Below the pieces are notes generated by a model. It ran no database searches and was not told the DNA's origin. It saw nothing but the letters and a program-made list of their open reading frames with translations. Positions 1-8,084 of a DNA stretch of 64,000 nucleotides are shown here, in pieces (the first letter of the stretch is position 1; the number at the start of each line of letters is the position of its first letter). Source of the stretch: Marinicauda pacifica (GTDB lineage Bacteria; Pseudomonadota; Alphaproteobacteria; Caulobacterales; Maricaulaceae). A program made the translations under genes and the position numbers. The DNA lies in the NCBI RefSeq assembly GCF_004793635.1, contig NZ_SRXV01000003.1, forward strand, positions 62,001 through 126,000, read 5' to 3'.

Positions 1-488
1 TCCTGCTGGCCGCTGCCAATATCCGCATTGCGCCCGAACGCCTTGTCGGCGACCTGCTCTCGGCCATCACGGCGCTGTGGTATGCGAGCTATCTTCTATC
101 TGTCCAGCGAGCCCGCAGGACGACATCGACCGTGCTGGTGATGATCGTCTCGACAGCGCTGGCCGCAATCATCTCGCTCGCGGTCACGCTGGTTCTGGGC
201 GACACGCTCTTCCCGGCCACGCTGGCCGGCTGGCTGCCGCTGATCGGACTGGGGATCGTGGTCCATGCCGGCGGACAGGGCGGCGTCGCCTTCGGCCTCG
301 GCCGGGTGCCCGCGGCGCTGGCTGCCCTGATCCTGCTGATCCAGCCGATCGTGGCCGCCATCGCGGGCTGGCTCATCTTCGGTGAGATACTGGTCTTCAG
401 CCAATGGATCGGCGCCGGCCTGGTTCTGGCCGGGGTCTACAGCGCCCAGCGCATACGGACGGCGAAGATCAGGCGAGGCAGCCCTTGA
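1..488 (+). CDS. DMT (EamA) family transporter, C-terminal part
   Basis: This is the C-terminal part of a drug/metabolite transporter-type inner-membrane permease, cut by the left edge; the frame is open from base 3. About 161 residues are visible. They form roughly five hydrophobic helices, with the small-residue-rich segment GGQGGVAFGLGRVPAALAAL followed by LIQPIVAAIAGWLIFGE, which is typical of the last two helices of an EamA repeat. The substrate cannot be told from the sequence. The stop lies 20 bases inside the tail of the convergent TetR gene, so the two 3' ends overlap. Family assignment is firm; function is unknown. Confidence 0.85.
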   Translation, partial: LLAAANIRIAPERLVGDLLSAITALWYASYLLSVQRARRTTSTVLVMIVSTALAAIISLAVTLVLGDTLFPATLAGWLPLIGLGIVVHAGGQGGVAFGLGRVPAALAALILLIQPIVAAIAGWLIFGEILVFSQWIGAGLVLAGVYSAQRIRTAKIRRGSP

Positions 489-1092
489 GCAGGACATTGA
501 CGCGGCGGCGCAGCAGCGCCCCGGCCCCGCTCATGTCGATTTCCTCACGCCGGATCCGGCGGAATGCACCGAGATAGACCTCCTGGAGGGCGGCGCAGAC
601 TTCGTGCACATCGCTGTCGGCGGCCAGTTCGCCCGCTTCCTTGCCCTGCTCCAGGATGCGAACGACCGGAGCCCACGCCAGATTCATCTGGTCGAAGGTC
701 TCTTCATAGACCGGATCACTCCACAGCCAGGAATGGCCGATTGCGGCGGAGAAGAGCTCGCTGTGCTGGCTTTGCGCCTCGAGCATTGCCTGCAAAAGGG
801 CCACGAGCCGATCGGGCACATCGCCGGAGAGCGCTTGCTCCAACCGGTCGAGCGTGTCGCGAATCGTCTCGTATTCTTCCTGGAGTATCTGGATGAGAAG
901 CGCAGCCTTGGACGGCGCAGCATTGAGAACGGTACCTGGAGAGACGCTGGCTTCGTCGGCGATGAGTTTGATGGTGGCGCCGTCGTAACCGCGCTGCAGG
1001 AAGACCTCGCGCGCGGCTTCGATAACCGTCGCCTTCGTGGCTTCGCGCCGCATGTCTCGCCGCGTCATGCGTTTCACTCTCGGATCGCTCAT
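469..1092 (-). CDS. TetR/AcrR family transcriptional regulator
   Basis: A 207-residue one-component repressor of usual TetR length. Residues about 13-60 form the DNA-binding domain: TVIEAAREVFLQRGYDGATI leads into the helix-turn-helix IADEASVSPGTVLNAAPSKA. The remainder is an all-helical ligand-binding/dimerisation domain with no recognisable ligand signature. One oddity is that the usual aromatic HTH ending (YYHF-like) is replaced by LNAAPSK. A 24-base imperfect palindrome lies about 50 bases upstream in the region shared with the divergent HIG1 gene, so autoregulation is likely. Its target could be itself, the divergent genes, or the convergent transporter. Confidence 0.93.
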   Translation of the reverse strand: MSDPRVKRMTRRDMRREATKATVIEAAREVFLQRGYDGATIKLIADEASVSPGTVLNAAPSKAALLIQILQEEYETIRDTLDRLEQALSGDVPDRLVALLQAMLEAQSQHSELFSAAIGHSWLWSDPVYEETFDQMNLAWAPVVRILEQGKEAGELAADSDVHEVCAALQEVYLGAFRRIRREEIDMSGAGALLRRRVNVLLKGCLA

Positions 1093-1141
1093 CGATTCCC
1101 GTACCCGTTTCCTCGCGACTGTGTCTGAATCACACAGGCCT

Positions 1142-1165
1142 GCTGAAAGTTCCCGAAACTTCAGC
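1142..1165. promoter_or_regulatory. Candidate TetR operator palindrome
   Basis: An imperfect inverted repeat with half-sites GCTGAAAGTT and AAACTTCAGC around a short CCCG centre; 9 of 12 base pairs are symmetric. It lies 50 bases upstream of the tetR start, in the intergenic region divergent to the HIG1-domain gene. Size, symmetry and position fit a TetR-dimer operator. The function is inferred from position only. Confidence 0.45.
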
Positions 1166-1288
1166 TTTCAATTCCATACGCGCTTAAGTGCCCGCCTCCA
1201 ATGCCACTAATTTCGATAGCTCGCATCAAAAAAATCTATCTGATAAGGAAGATTGCCTGCCTGAGTCTCCCACCCTAGATGGACCTCC

Positions 1289-1495
1289 ATGATACAGATC
1301 GTCGATTGGCTACTCTATGTCGGGTTGGGGCTGGTTTTCCTGATCCTGTGTGCCGGCATCTTTGCCCTGTTCAAAGGCGGCCAGTTCGGCCGCACATGGT
1401 CGAACCGGCTGATGCGCGCGCGCGTGCTGGTTCAGTTTGTCGCTATCCTGCTCATTCTCGCGGGCTTCTGGCTTCGCGGAGCCCTCGCCGGGTAG
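1289..1495 (+). CDS. HIG1-domain twin-transmembrane small protein
   Basis: A 68-residue membrane protein with two helices: one at about residues 8-27, and one at about 45-66 (VLVQFVAILLILAGFWLRG). The connecting segment KGGQFGRTWSNRLMRARV matches the conserved loop of HIG1-type (hypoxia-induced gene 1) proteins, which associate with respiratory supercomplexes in mitochondria. Small alphaproteobacterial twin-TM versions commonly precede a PduO-type cobalamin adenosyltransferase, as here (114-base gap). The bacterial role is not established. The start is an ATG 9 bases after GATGGA. Confidence 0.8.
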   Translation: MIQIVDWLLYVGLGLVFLILCAGIFALFKGGQFGRTWSNRLMRARVLVQFVAILLILAGFWLRGALAG

Positions 1496-1609
1496 CAGTA
1501 TTTGCTCAAAGCCCTTAACGAGACCTGACAGTAAAGTGTGTCGCCCGGCCTGGCAACAGGGTTAACAATAGGCAACTCTATTTAGCCTCCTGCAAATGAA
1601 GGGCTCGAC

Positions 1610-2191
1610 ATGGTGCGCCTGACGAGAATCTACACCAAGACCGGCGATGCCGGACGGACCCGGCTCGGCGACATGAGCGAGGCGGACAAGCACGATCCGC
1701 GCGTCGAAGCCTATGGCACGGTCGACGAGGCCAATGCCTCGATCGGGCTCGCGATCTGCGCCCTGACAGGGGATGACGCGCTTCGCCCCACGCTGCTCAA
1801 GGTTCAGAACGAGCTGTTCGACCTGGGCGCCGACCTGTGCGTCCCCGACCGCGGCCAGACGCTGGAGTGGGAGCCGCTGCGCATACTGGACAGTCAGGTC
1901 GAGGCGATGGAGCGCGATATCGACACGCTCAACGCCCGGCTGGAGCCGCTCGACAGCTTCATCCTGCCCGGCGGCAGCGAAGCCTCAGCCCGCCTCCATG
2001 CGGCGCGCACGATCACCCGGCGTGCCGAACGCCGCGTGGTGGCCCTGGCCTCGACGGGCGAACCGGTCAATCCAGCGGTCATCCGCTATCTCAACCGCCT
2101 GTCCGATCTGCTCTTTGTCACAGCGCGCATCGCCAACAAGGACGGGCGGGACGATGTGAAATGGGTGCCGGGCCAGAGCCGCGAGGGCTAG
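1610..2191 (+). CDS. PduO-type cob(I)yrinic acid a,c-diamide adenosyltransferase
   Basis: A cytosolic ATP:corrinoid adenosyltransferase that makes the Co-C bond of coenzyme B12. The length of 193 residues is normal for the PduO family. The N-terminal ATP-binding signature YTKTGDAGRTRLGD, the DEANASIG helix, and the C-terminal active-site helix with FILPGGSEASARLHAART followed by RRAERR are all present. It serves B12-dependent enzymes such as methylmalonyl-CoA mutase, none of which is in the window. The tail overlaps the 3' end of convergent ybgC by 4 bases. No cobalamin riboswitch is visible in the 114-base leader. Confidence 0.94.
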   Translation: MVRLTRIYTKTGDAGRTRLGDMSEADKHDPRVEAYGTVDEANASIGLAICALTGDDALRPTLLKVQNELFDLGADLCVPDRGQTLEWEPLRILDSQVEAMERDIDTLNARLEPLDSFILPGGSEASARLHAARTITRRAERRVVALASTGEPVNPAVIRYLNRLSDLLFVTARIANKDGRDDVKWVPGQSREG

Positions 2192-2640
2192 AACGGCCCC
2201 GCCAGCCTGGCAAAGGCATCGCGCACTGCAGCAGGCAGGCGGCGCGGGCGGCCGTCCGCGTCGATGCAGGCCGCTTCGACCTCGGCCGTGACGAGCACCT
2301 CGCCGTCTCTCAGAATGCGCTGGGCCAACGTCATCCGGGCCCCGCGCGCCTGAATAAAGCGCGTTTCCACGCCGAGCGCATCGTCGATGCGGGCCGGAAC
2401 GAGATATTCCACCTGGATCTTGCGCACGGCGAAACCCAGACGCGGCTCGGCCTGCCACAGATCGTTGTGGCTGACCCCGGCGGTGCGAAGCGCATCGGTG
2501 CGCCCACGCTCCAGGAATTTCAGATAATTGGCGTAATAGACGACCCCGGTGAAGTCGGTGTCTTCGTAATAGACCCGCACAGGCAGCAGGTGGATGCCGC
2601 CGGTCCAGCGTCCGGCTTCGGGGGTTTGCATATCGCTCAT
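2188..2640 (-). CDS. ybgC: YbgC-type acyl-CoA thioesterase (hot-dog fold)
   Basis: A 150-residue single hot-dog thioesterase that hydrolyses acyl-CoA and in other bacteria is linked to Tol-Pal and phospholipid metabolism. The YbgC catalytic motif is clear near the N-terminus: RVYYEDTDFTGVVYYANYLK with the catalytic Asp, followed by FLERGRTD. I chose the ATG giving MSDMQTPEAG because longer starts would run into the cfa stop 17 bases upstream. In most alphaproteobacteria ybgC lies between ruvB and tolQ. Here cfa separates it from ruvB, and no tolQRAB-pal genes follow. Confidence 0.92.
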   Translation of the reverse strand: MSDMQTPEAGRWTGGIHLLPVRVYYEDTDFTGVVYYANYLKFLERGRTDALRTAGVSHNDLWQAEPRLGFAVRKIQVEYLVPARIDDALGVETRFIQARGARMTLAQRILRDGEVLVTAEVEAACIDADGRPRRLPAAVRDAFARLAGPF

Positions 2641-2657
2641 GACGACGCCGCGTAGCG

Positions 2658-3911
2658 CTATTCGGCCGGCTGCTCCACCCTGGCCTTGCTCATCGTCTGG
2701 TCGAGCGGGTGCGCGTTCTCGAAATTGTGGATGTAATCGCGCGTCAGCGGGACGGCAGCGTGCGTCTTGGCGAGCTGGACCTGGAACACCATCATGTCGC
2801 CCTCGCGGAAGCTTGTTTCCGAACCGGCAAGATAGAAATTCCACATACGGCAGAACCGCTCGTCATAGAGCTCGGCGACCTCGTCCCAGTGCGCCAGGAA
2901 GCGTTCGCGCCAGTGGCGCAGCGTCTCGGCATAGTGGACGCGCAGCACCTCCAAGTCGGTCACGATCAGCCCGGCCTTCTCGATCACCGGCAGCACTTCG
3001 GACAGGGCCGGGACGTAACCGCCGGGGAAGATGTATTTGGCCAGCCACGGATTGGTGAATCCCGGCGGGCTCGACCGGCCGATGGAGTGGATGACGGCGA
3101 CGCCGTCCTCCCTGAGGAGCCGGGCGACCTTGGCGAAATATTCTTCATAGTGGCCCACCCCGACATGCTCGAACATGCCGACCGAGACGATGCGGTCATA
3201 CTGCTCCTCCACATCGCGGTAGTCGCGCAGATGAAAGCGCGCCTGACGGTCGAGCTTCTCGCGCCGGGCCCATTCGCTGGCCCAGGCGTGTTGTTCCTGG
3301 GACAGCGTCACGCCGTCCACGCGCTGCGCGCCCAGACGCACCAGATGCATGGCCAGGCTGCCCCAGCCGCAGCCGATATCGAGGATGCGCGCATTCGGCT
3401 CCAGCCTCAACTTGGCGGCGAGATGGCGGGCCTTGGCCGCCTGTGCCTCTTCCAGAGTGTCGACGCCTTCGGGAAAATACGCACATGAATAGAAGCGGTC
3501 GCGATCGAGGAAGCGCTGATAGAGTTCACTCGACAGATCGTAGTGGTGGGCCACGTTGTCGCGCGCCTTGCCGATCGGGTTGTGCTGGGCAATGCGCCGC
3601 GTGACGAAGCGCCAGCGATTGGTCAGATCGTGCAGAACAGACCCGTCGAGATGTTTCATGTTGGAAATCAGTAGGCGGAGCACATCGATGATGTCGCAGC
3701 CCTCCGGCTCCACCGAACCGTCCATATAGCATTCGCCCAGCGCCAGCTGCGGGTTGAAGGCGACGCGGCGTTCGGCTTTCGCGGTGTGGAAGCGGAGCGC
3801 GGCGTGCGGTCCCTCGCGCGCACCCTCGATAACATGACTGTGGCCCCGCGCATCGATCAGTGTCAACCGGCCTTCACGGATTACCTGGCGGGCAAGTCTG
3901 GCCAAAAGCAT
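2658..3911 (-). CDS. cfa: Cyclopropane-fatty-acyl-phospholipid synthase
   Basis: A SAM-dependent enzyme that converts cis-unsaturated acyl chains of membrane phospholipids to cyclopropane rings. The 417 residues match the CFA/mycolic-acid cyclopropane synthase family. An N-terminal lipid-binding region is followed by NVAHHYDLSSELYQRFLDRD, the SAM motif I ILDIGCGWGS (residues 176-185), the SVGMFEHVGVGHY bicarbonate/substrate loop, and the late CRMWNFYL segment. The start ATG is preceded at 10 bases by GGAGGA. It sits between ruvB and ybgC in the same direction with a 118-base upstream gap, so it may have its own promoter. Confidence 0.95.
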   Translation of the reverse strand: MLLARLARQVIREGRLTLIDARGHSHVIEGAREGPHAALRFHTAKAERRVAFNPQLALGECYMDGSVEPEGCDIIDVLRLLISNMKHLDGSVLHDLTNRWRFVTRRIAQHNPIGKARDNVAHHYDLSSELYQRFLDRDRFYSCAYFPEGVDTLEEAQAAKARHLAAKLRLEPNARILDIGCGWGSLAMHLVRLGAQRVDGVTLSQEQHAWASEWARREKLDRQARFHLRDYRDVEEQYDRIVSVGMFEHVGVGHYEEYFAKVARLLREDGVAVIHSIGRSSPPGFTNPWLAKYIFPGGYVPALSEVLPVIEKAGLIVTDLEVLRVHYAETLRHWRERFLAHWDEVAELYDERFCRMWNFYLAGSETSFREGDMMVFQVQLAKTHAAVPLTRDYIHNFENAHPLDQTMSKARVEQPAE

Positions 3912-4029
3912 AGGCGCGCTCCTCCTGATGTCCGAAGGAGCAACGCGGGGATGGCGGCATTGGTTCGGGTTGGCCCGCGCGCTCCGGCTTACAAGGCGAA
4001 GTCTAGCATAGCCCAGGTTGCAGCGCGAT

Positions 4030-5067
4030 TCACTTCGGGCCGGAAAAAAGGTCTTCCGCCACGCTGCGCGGCGGCTCCAGCCCGAGATGGGACCAGGCGC
4101 GCGGGGCGGCGATACGTCCGCGCGGCGTGCGCTGGATGAAGCCCTGCTGGATCAGGAAGGGCTCGACCACCTCCTCCAGCGCGTCCCGCGCTTCGGCGCA
4201 GGCGGCCGCCAGCGTCTCCACCCCGGCCGGCCCGCCGGCAAAGCCCTCGATCAGGACGCGCAGATAGCGCCGGTCCAGACTGTCGAGCCCGACCTCGTCG
4301 ACCTCGAGCCGGCGCAGCGCCGCATCGGCCGCCTTGCGGTCAATGAGGGCGGTGCCATCGGACTCGGCAAAATCACGCACCCGCCGGAGCAGACGCCCGG
4401 CCACGCGCGGCGTGCCGCGCGCGCGGCGCGCAATCTCGCGCGCCCCGTCCTCGTTCATCGCCGCGCCCAGCTTTTTTGCGCCACGCGTCACGATGCTCGC
4501 GAGCTCGGCCTCGTCGTAGAATTCCAGGCGCACCGGCACGCCGAACCGGTCGCGCAATGGCGTTGCCAGAAGACCGGCCCGCGTGGTGGCCCCGACCAGG
4601 GTGAAGGGCGGAAGGTCGATGCGGACCGTGCGCGCGCTCGGCCCTTCGCCAATGACCAGATCGAGGCAGAAATCTTCCATCGCCGGATAGAGGATTTCCT
4701 CCACATTGGGCAGGAGGCGGTGAATCTCGTCGATGAAGAGCACGTCGCGCTCTTCCAGATTGGTCAGGATGGCCGCGAGATCGCCGGCCTTGGCAATCAC
4801 CGGGCCGGATGTGGCGCGGAAATTCACGCCGAGTTCGCGCGCGACGATCTGGGCCAGCGTCGTCTTGCCGAGCCCGGGCGGGCCCGACAGGAGCACGTGA
4901 TCCAGCGCCTCGCCGCGGGCAGCGGCGGCGGCCACGAAGACTTTCAGATTCGCGATCGCGGCCGGCTGGCCGACAAACTCGTCGAAGGAGAGAGGGCGCA
5001 AGGCCTTGTCGCGCCCGTCCCCGGCCGAAGGCTCGGGGGAGACGATGCGGTCGGTTTCCTCACTCAC
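4030..5067 (-). CDS. ruvB: Holliday junction branch-migration ATPase RuvB
   Basis: A hexameric AAA+ motor that with RuvA drives Holliday-junction branch migration. The 345 residues show the RuvB opening [20 protein letters not shown], Walker [10 protein letters not shown], Walker B FIDEIHRL, sensor [10 protein letters not shown], and a C-terminal winged-helix domain with [10 protein letters not shown]. The start codon is GTG and overlaps the ruvA stop as GTGA, implying translational coupling in ruvC-ruvA-ruvB. Confidence 0.98.
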   Translation of the reverse strand: MSEETDRIVSPEPSAGDGRDKALRPLSFDEFVGQPAAIANLKVFVAAAAARGEALDHVLLSGPPGLGKTTLAQIVARELGVNFRATSGPVIAKAGDLAAILTNLEERDVLFIDEIHRLLPNVEEILYPAMEDFCLDLVIGEGPSARTVRIDLPPFTLVGATTRAGLLATPLRDRFGVPVRLEFYDEAELASIVTRGAKKLGAAMNEDGAREIARRARGTPRVAGRLLRRVRDFAESDGTALIDRKAADAALRRLEVDEVGLDSLDRRYLRVLIEGFAGGPAGVETLAAACAEARDALEEVVEPFLIQQGFIQRTPRGRIAAPRAWSHLGLEPPRSVAEDLFSGPK

Positions 5068-5717
5068 CGGGCCAGCTCCTTCAGCGCGGTTCGGATCAGG
5101 GCGGCTTCATCGGCGTCCGCGCCCAATGCGCGCGACGCGCTGGCCGCCGCCTGGCGGGCCTGACTTTCAGGGTAACCCAGATTGATCAGCGCCGAGATCG
5201 CGCCTTCGCGCGCCGCGTTCGGCGCGGAAGCCGGTTCGGCGGGCGCACCTGGGCTGGCGGTTGCGCCCTTCTGTCCTAGCGCAGCCGACAGCGTCTGGCC
5301 GGCCAGGCGGCGCCCGGCAGGGGGCGCCTTGTCCTTCAGTTCGGCGGCGATGCGTTGCGCCAGCTTGGGGCCCACCCCCTTGGCGCGCGCAAAGGTCGAG
5401 GCATCCCCCAGCGCCGCGGCGCTTTCAAGATCGCCAGGCTCGATCGCATCGAGCATGGCCAGGGCGTGCTTGGCGCCGACCCCCTGGACCGATTGAAGCC
5501 GGACGAACCAGGCGCGCTCGCTGTCGGCCAGAAAGCCGTAGAGCCGGAAAATGTCTTCGCGCACATAGGTCTCGATGTGCAGCACGGTCCGCGTGCCCGG
5601 TTCCAGCCTGGCCAGCGTGCGAGTCCCGGCCGTCACCAGATAGCCCACGCCGCCGACGTCGAGGACGAGTTCGTCGTCCCCGATGGCATCCACGGTTCCG
5701 GTCAGTTTTCCGATCAT
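5064..5717 (-). CDS. ruvA: Holliday junction DNA-binding protein RuvA
   Basis: Tetrameric junction-binding subunit of RuvAB. It has 217 residues. The N-terminal OB fold starts at [10 protein letters not shown]. The two helix-hairpin-helix elements follow, with [13 protein letters not shown] and [18 protein letters not shown]. After an Ala/Pro-rich linker comes domain III, which contacts RuvB ([14 protein letters not shown]). The ATG overlaps the ruvC stop as ATGA and the stop overlaps the ruvB GTG, so the three genes are coupled. Confidence 0.97.
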   Translation of the reverse strand: MIGKLTGTVDAIGDDELVLDVGGVGYLVTAGTRTLARLEPGTRTVLHIETYVREDIFRLYGFLADSERAWFVRLQSVQGVGAKHALAMLDAIEPGDLESAAALGDASTFARAKGVGPKLAQRIAAELKDKAPPAGRRLAGQTLSAALGQKGATASPGAPAEPASAPNAAREGAISALINLGYPESQARQAAASASRALGADADEAALIRTALKELAR

Positions 5718-6223
5718 CGGGCGAGCCTTGTCATGCTGGTGCGGTGATTGGCGTGGCAGATCGCGATGGCCAGCGCATCGGCGGCGTCGGCCTCGGCCTT
5801 CGTGCCGGGCAGGAGAATGGCAATCATGGCGGCGATCTGCCCCTTGTCCGCCGCGCCGGTCCCGACCACCGCCTTCTTGATCAGACGCGGGGCATATTCG
5901 GCCACGGACAGGCCGGCCCGGGCCGGCGCGAGAATGGCTGCTGCCCGCGCCTGTCCAAGTTTCAGCGCCGATCCCGGATTGACGTGGACGAACTGGTCTT
6001 CCACCGCCGCCTCGCCCGGCGCGTACTCGGCGATCAAGGCCTCGATCGCGTCGTGGATGAAGCACAGGCGTTGCGACATGGCGGCGCGGGGCGGCGCCTT
6101 GATGACACCCCAGCCGACCGCGGAGACGCGCGACCCCGTCTGGTCGATAACGCCCCATCCCGTCGCGTTCAGGCCGGGATCGATACCCAGAATGCGAATC
6201 GCCGTGCTCATGGAGGCGAACAT
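5714..6223 (-). CDS. ruvC: Holliday junction endonuclease RuvC
   Basis: Dimeric RNase H-fold resolvase that nicks Holliday junctions symmetrically. It has 169 residues from the first ATG. RILGIDPGLNATGWGVID carries the first catalytic Asp, AVEDQFVHVNPGSALKLGQA the second acidic residue and the DNA-contact region, and DAADALAIAICHA the last catalytic Asp. Two starts are possible: the upstream ATG has an AGG at 8 bases, while one four codons later (MSTAIRILG) fits the family N-terminus slightly better. It is the first gene of ruvCAB; the 237 bases upstream are shared with the divergent lipoprotein gene. Confidence 0.96.
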   Translation of the reverse strand: MFASMSTAIRILGIDPGLNATGWGVIDQTGSRVSAVGWGVIKAPPRAAMSQRLCFIHDAIEALIAEYAPGEAAVEDQFVHVNPGSALKLGQARAAAILAPARAGLSVAEYAPRLIKKAVVGTGAADKGQIAAMIAILLPGTKAEADAADALAIAICHANHRTSMTRLAR

Positions 6224-6375
6224 AGCCTGAACCTGGCGCCAGTGCGCCCCCTGTCTGGCCGCACGACTGCGAAGTTCTCAGTCCCGCCCGGCCTTCCCGG
6301 CGTTGAAACCGGGCCCGCTCCGGGGCCCGCCCCGCACGCAGGAGTCGAGCGAAGCCGAAACCTTTCCCGCTCCGA

Positions 6376-6409
6376 CCGCATTTACCTAGTCGAGACACTT
6401 GAAATGCGG
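6376..6409. repeat. Inverted repeat upstream of the lipoprotein pair
   Basis: A perfect 8-base inverted repeat CCGCATTT - 18 bases - AAATGCGG, about 50 bases before the first lipoprotein start. It could form a 5'-UTR hairpin or a dimer operator for the lipoprotein or divergent ruvC promoters. There is no T-run after either arm, so it is not an intrinsic terminator. The function is unassigned. Confidence 0.35.
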
Positions 6410-6460
6410 AAGGCCGCTACCGGCCGGCCGTTGTCCCTCTCGCAATGAAAGGACACCTCC

Positions 6461-7237
6461 ATGATGCGCACCCAGATTCTCACCACCACCGCCATATCCG
6501 CCCTCCTGCTGGGAGCTTGCGGCGACCAAGACGGTGCCGGTTATGAGGAGGTCCAACCGGGCGACCAGGCGGCGACGGAGAGCTTGACCGACACGCAAGC
6601 CGAGAGCCCGACGGACATCGAAATCGATCCGGCCGAATCCGGCACGCAGCAGCAGGACGCTGATGGCACGATGGCCGGCGAAACTGCGGCCACGGATACC
6701 GGAACCGACATAGGGATGGGATCGGACCCGGGAACGGCCACCCAGACGACGGATGTCGAGGTCCAGACGAGCATAAGCGGATTCTACGGATCCGCGCTGC
6801 TGCTCGATTTCACCCAGGGCGTCGGTGTGCCGCCGGCCGCTGTGCCCGACACCCTGACTTGGGAAGCAGGCAACAACGCCGCCGTGCTGTCCGGTGAACC
6901 GGCAGAGGCGCCGACGTCCAATGCCATGACCGACGGGGTCGCGTTCGAAGTGCCGCGCGAGACCGCCTCCTCCCTGGCGGGCAGGACGGTGGAAGTCGCC
7001 ATCATCGCAAGCGCAGACACCATGACCGAATTCGACGTGGCCTACAGTACGAATGACGGCGCGGACTCAGGGTGGCGCAGCTTCGAGGCGAGAGAGATCC
7101 CTCAAACCTTCACCTTCGAATACAACGTGCCGAACGGCGAACTGGAGAGCGCTCACTATATCGGGCTGCTTCCCGCCGGAGACGGCCCGGTCATGATCCA
7201 TGCCATCGCGGTGCGGGCTTACGGCGCAGCGCAATAG
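6461..7237 (+). CDS. Predicted outer-membrane lipoprotein, tandem paralog A
   Basis: A 258-residue protein of unknown function. The signal peptide ends in lipobox LLGAC with the lipidated Cys at residue 20. The +2 residue is Gly, so outer-membrane sorting is expected. Residues about 25-100 are a low-complexity, very acidic Asp/Glu/Thr/Gly stretch, probably a disordered tether. The rest is a folded domain from SGFYGSALLLDFTQ onward, with VEVAIIASADTMTEFDVAYS and FTFEYNVP, possibly a beta-sandwich. The downstream gene is a paralog with almost identical leader and signal sequence. The RBS is GAAAGGA, 7 bases before ATGATG. Confidence 0.8.
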   Translation: MMRTQILTTTAISALLLGACGDQDGAGYEEVQPGDQAATESLTDTQAESPTDIEIDPAESGTQQQDADGTMAGETAATDTGTDIGMGSDPGTATQTTDVEVQTSISGFYGSALLLDFTQGVGVPPAAVPDTLTWEAGNNAAVLSGEPAEAPTSNAMTDGVAFEVPRETASSLAGRTVEVAIIASADTMTEFDVAYSTNDGADSGWRSFEAREIPQTFTFEYNVPNGELESAHYIGLLPAGDGPVMIHAIAVRAYGAAQ

Positions 7238-7283
7238 AGCGATCGAGAAACAAGCCGCCTTCCTGGCGGCGAAAGGACACAGA

Positions 7284-7997
7284 ATGATGCGCACCCAGAT
7301 TCTTACCACGACCGCTATGTCGGCCCTGCTGCTGGCCGCCTGCGGTGAACAGAATGGCGCCGGCTACGAGGAGCTCGAGCCCGGCGACCAGACCGAAACC
7401 GAGACCCTGACCCAGGACGACGCCACGACCGGCAATCCACGCATGGAGGACGAGTCCGGTATGGAAACCGGGCCGGGCGGCATGGACGGCGACGCCGCAA
7501 CCATGAACGCCGGAATGGACGCCGAAGGCGGTGCGAATATCAGCCGCTTCTACGACGCGCCCTTCCTGCTGGACTATACCCAGGACCGCGGCGCGCAGCC
7601 GCTCGAGATACCCGATGGCTTGAGCTGGGAAGCGGGCGACGAGTCCTACATTCTTTCGGGTGAATTGCCGGAAGAACCTGACTCCAGCGGCATGACGGGC
7701 GGCGCGGCGTTCGAGATCCCGACCAACCAGGCCGCCAGCTTTGCCGGCCAGAGTGTCGAGGTCGTGGTGGTTGCCAGCGCCGAGAGCGCGGCCGGCTTCA
7801 ACGTCGCCTACAGCACCAACGAAGGACAGGATTCCGGCTGGCACAGCTTTGAAGCCGGCCAGGAGCCTGAAGCCTTCATGTTCGAATATTCCGTCCCGGC
7901 AAACGAAACCGGCAGCGGCGACTATATCGGAGTGGTTCCCACGGGCGGCGAGGCGGTGAATATCCACGCCATTGCCGTGCGACACGTCAACGGCTAG
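7284..7997 (+). CDS. Predicted outer-membrane lipoprotein, tandem paralog B
   Basis: A 237-residue paralog of the preceding gene. It has the same start MMRTQILTTT, lipobox LLAAC (Cys20), a shorter acidic/Met-rich linker, and the matching C-terminal domain SRFYDAPFLLDYTQ, VEVVVVASAESAAGFNVAYS, FMFEYSVP, DYIGVVPTGG. I chose the ATGATG after GAAAGGACAC, the same leader as in copy A; an upstream in-frame start would overlap copy A and lacks an RBS. The gap to copy A is 46 bases, so they are probably cotranscribed. A hairpin follows the stop. The function is unknown. Confidence 0.8.
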   Translation: MMRTQILTTTAMSALLLAACGEQNGAGYEELEPGDQTETETLTQDDATTGNPRMEDESGMETGPGGMDGDAATMNAGMDAEGGANISRFYDAPFLLDYTQDRGAQPLEIPDGLSWEAGDESYILSGELPEEPDSSGMTGGAAFEIPTNQAASFAGQSVEVVVVASAESAAGFNVAYSTNEGQDSGWHSFEAGQEPEAFMFEYSVPANETGSGDYIGVVPTGGEAVNIHAIAVRHVNG

Positions 7998-8022
7998 CGG
8001 CACAGCAATTGCCGGTCAGAAC

Positions 8023-8064
8023 AGAGGCGCTTTCATCGACTGCGGGTCGGGAAAGCGCCTCTTT
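8023..8064. terminator. Bidirectional hairpin terminator between lipoprotein B and tkt
   Basis: A perfect 12-base-pair stem AGAGGCGCTTTC / GAAAGCGCCTCT with a 16-base loop, in the short gap between two convergent genes. Only a short TTT follows on the plus strand, so termination efficiency is uncertain. Position between converging transcripts supports the call. Confidence 0.6.
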
Positions 8065-8084
8065 CGTATCGTCTGGACAACCGA

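Noticed and set aside
1496-1609. Possible cobalamin riboswitch before the corrinoid adenosyltransferase
   Set aside because: Only 114 bases, and no B12-box-like or paired core structure could be found.
7200-7283. Upstream extension of lipoprotein B by 28 residues
   Set aside because: It would overlap copy A, lacks an RBS, and would bury the signal peptide. Copy A shows the true leader and start.
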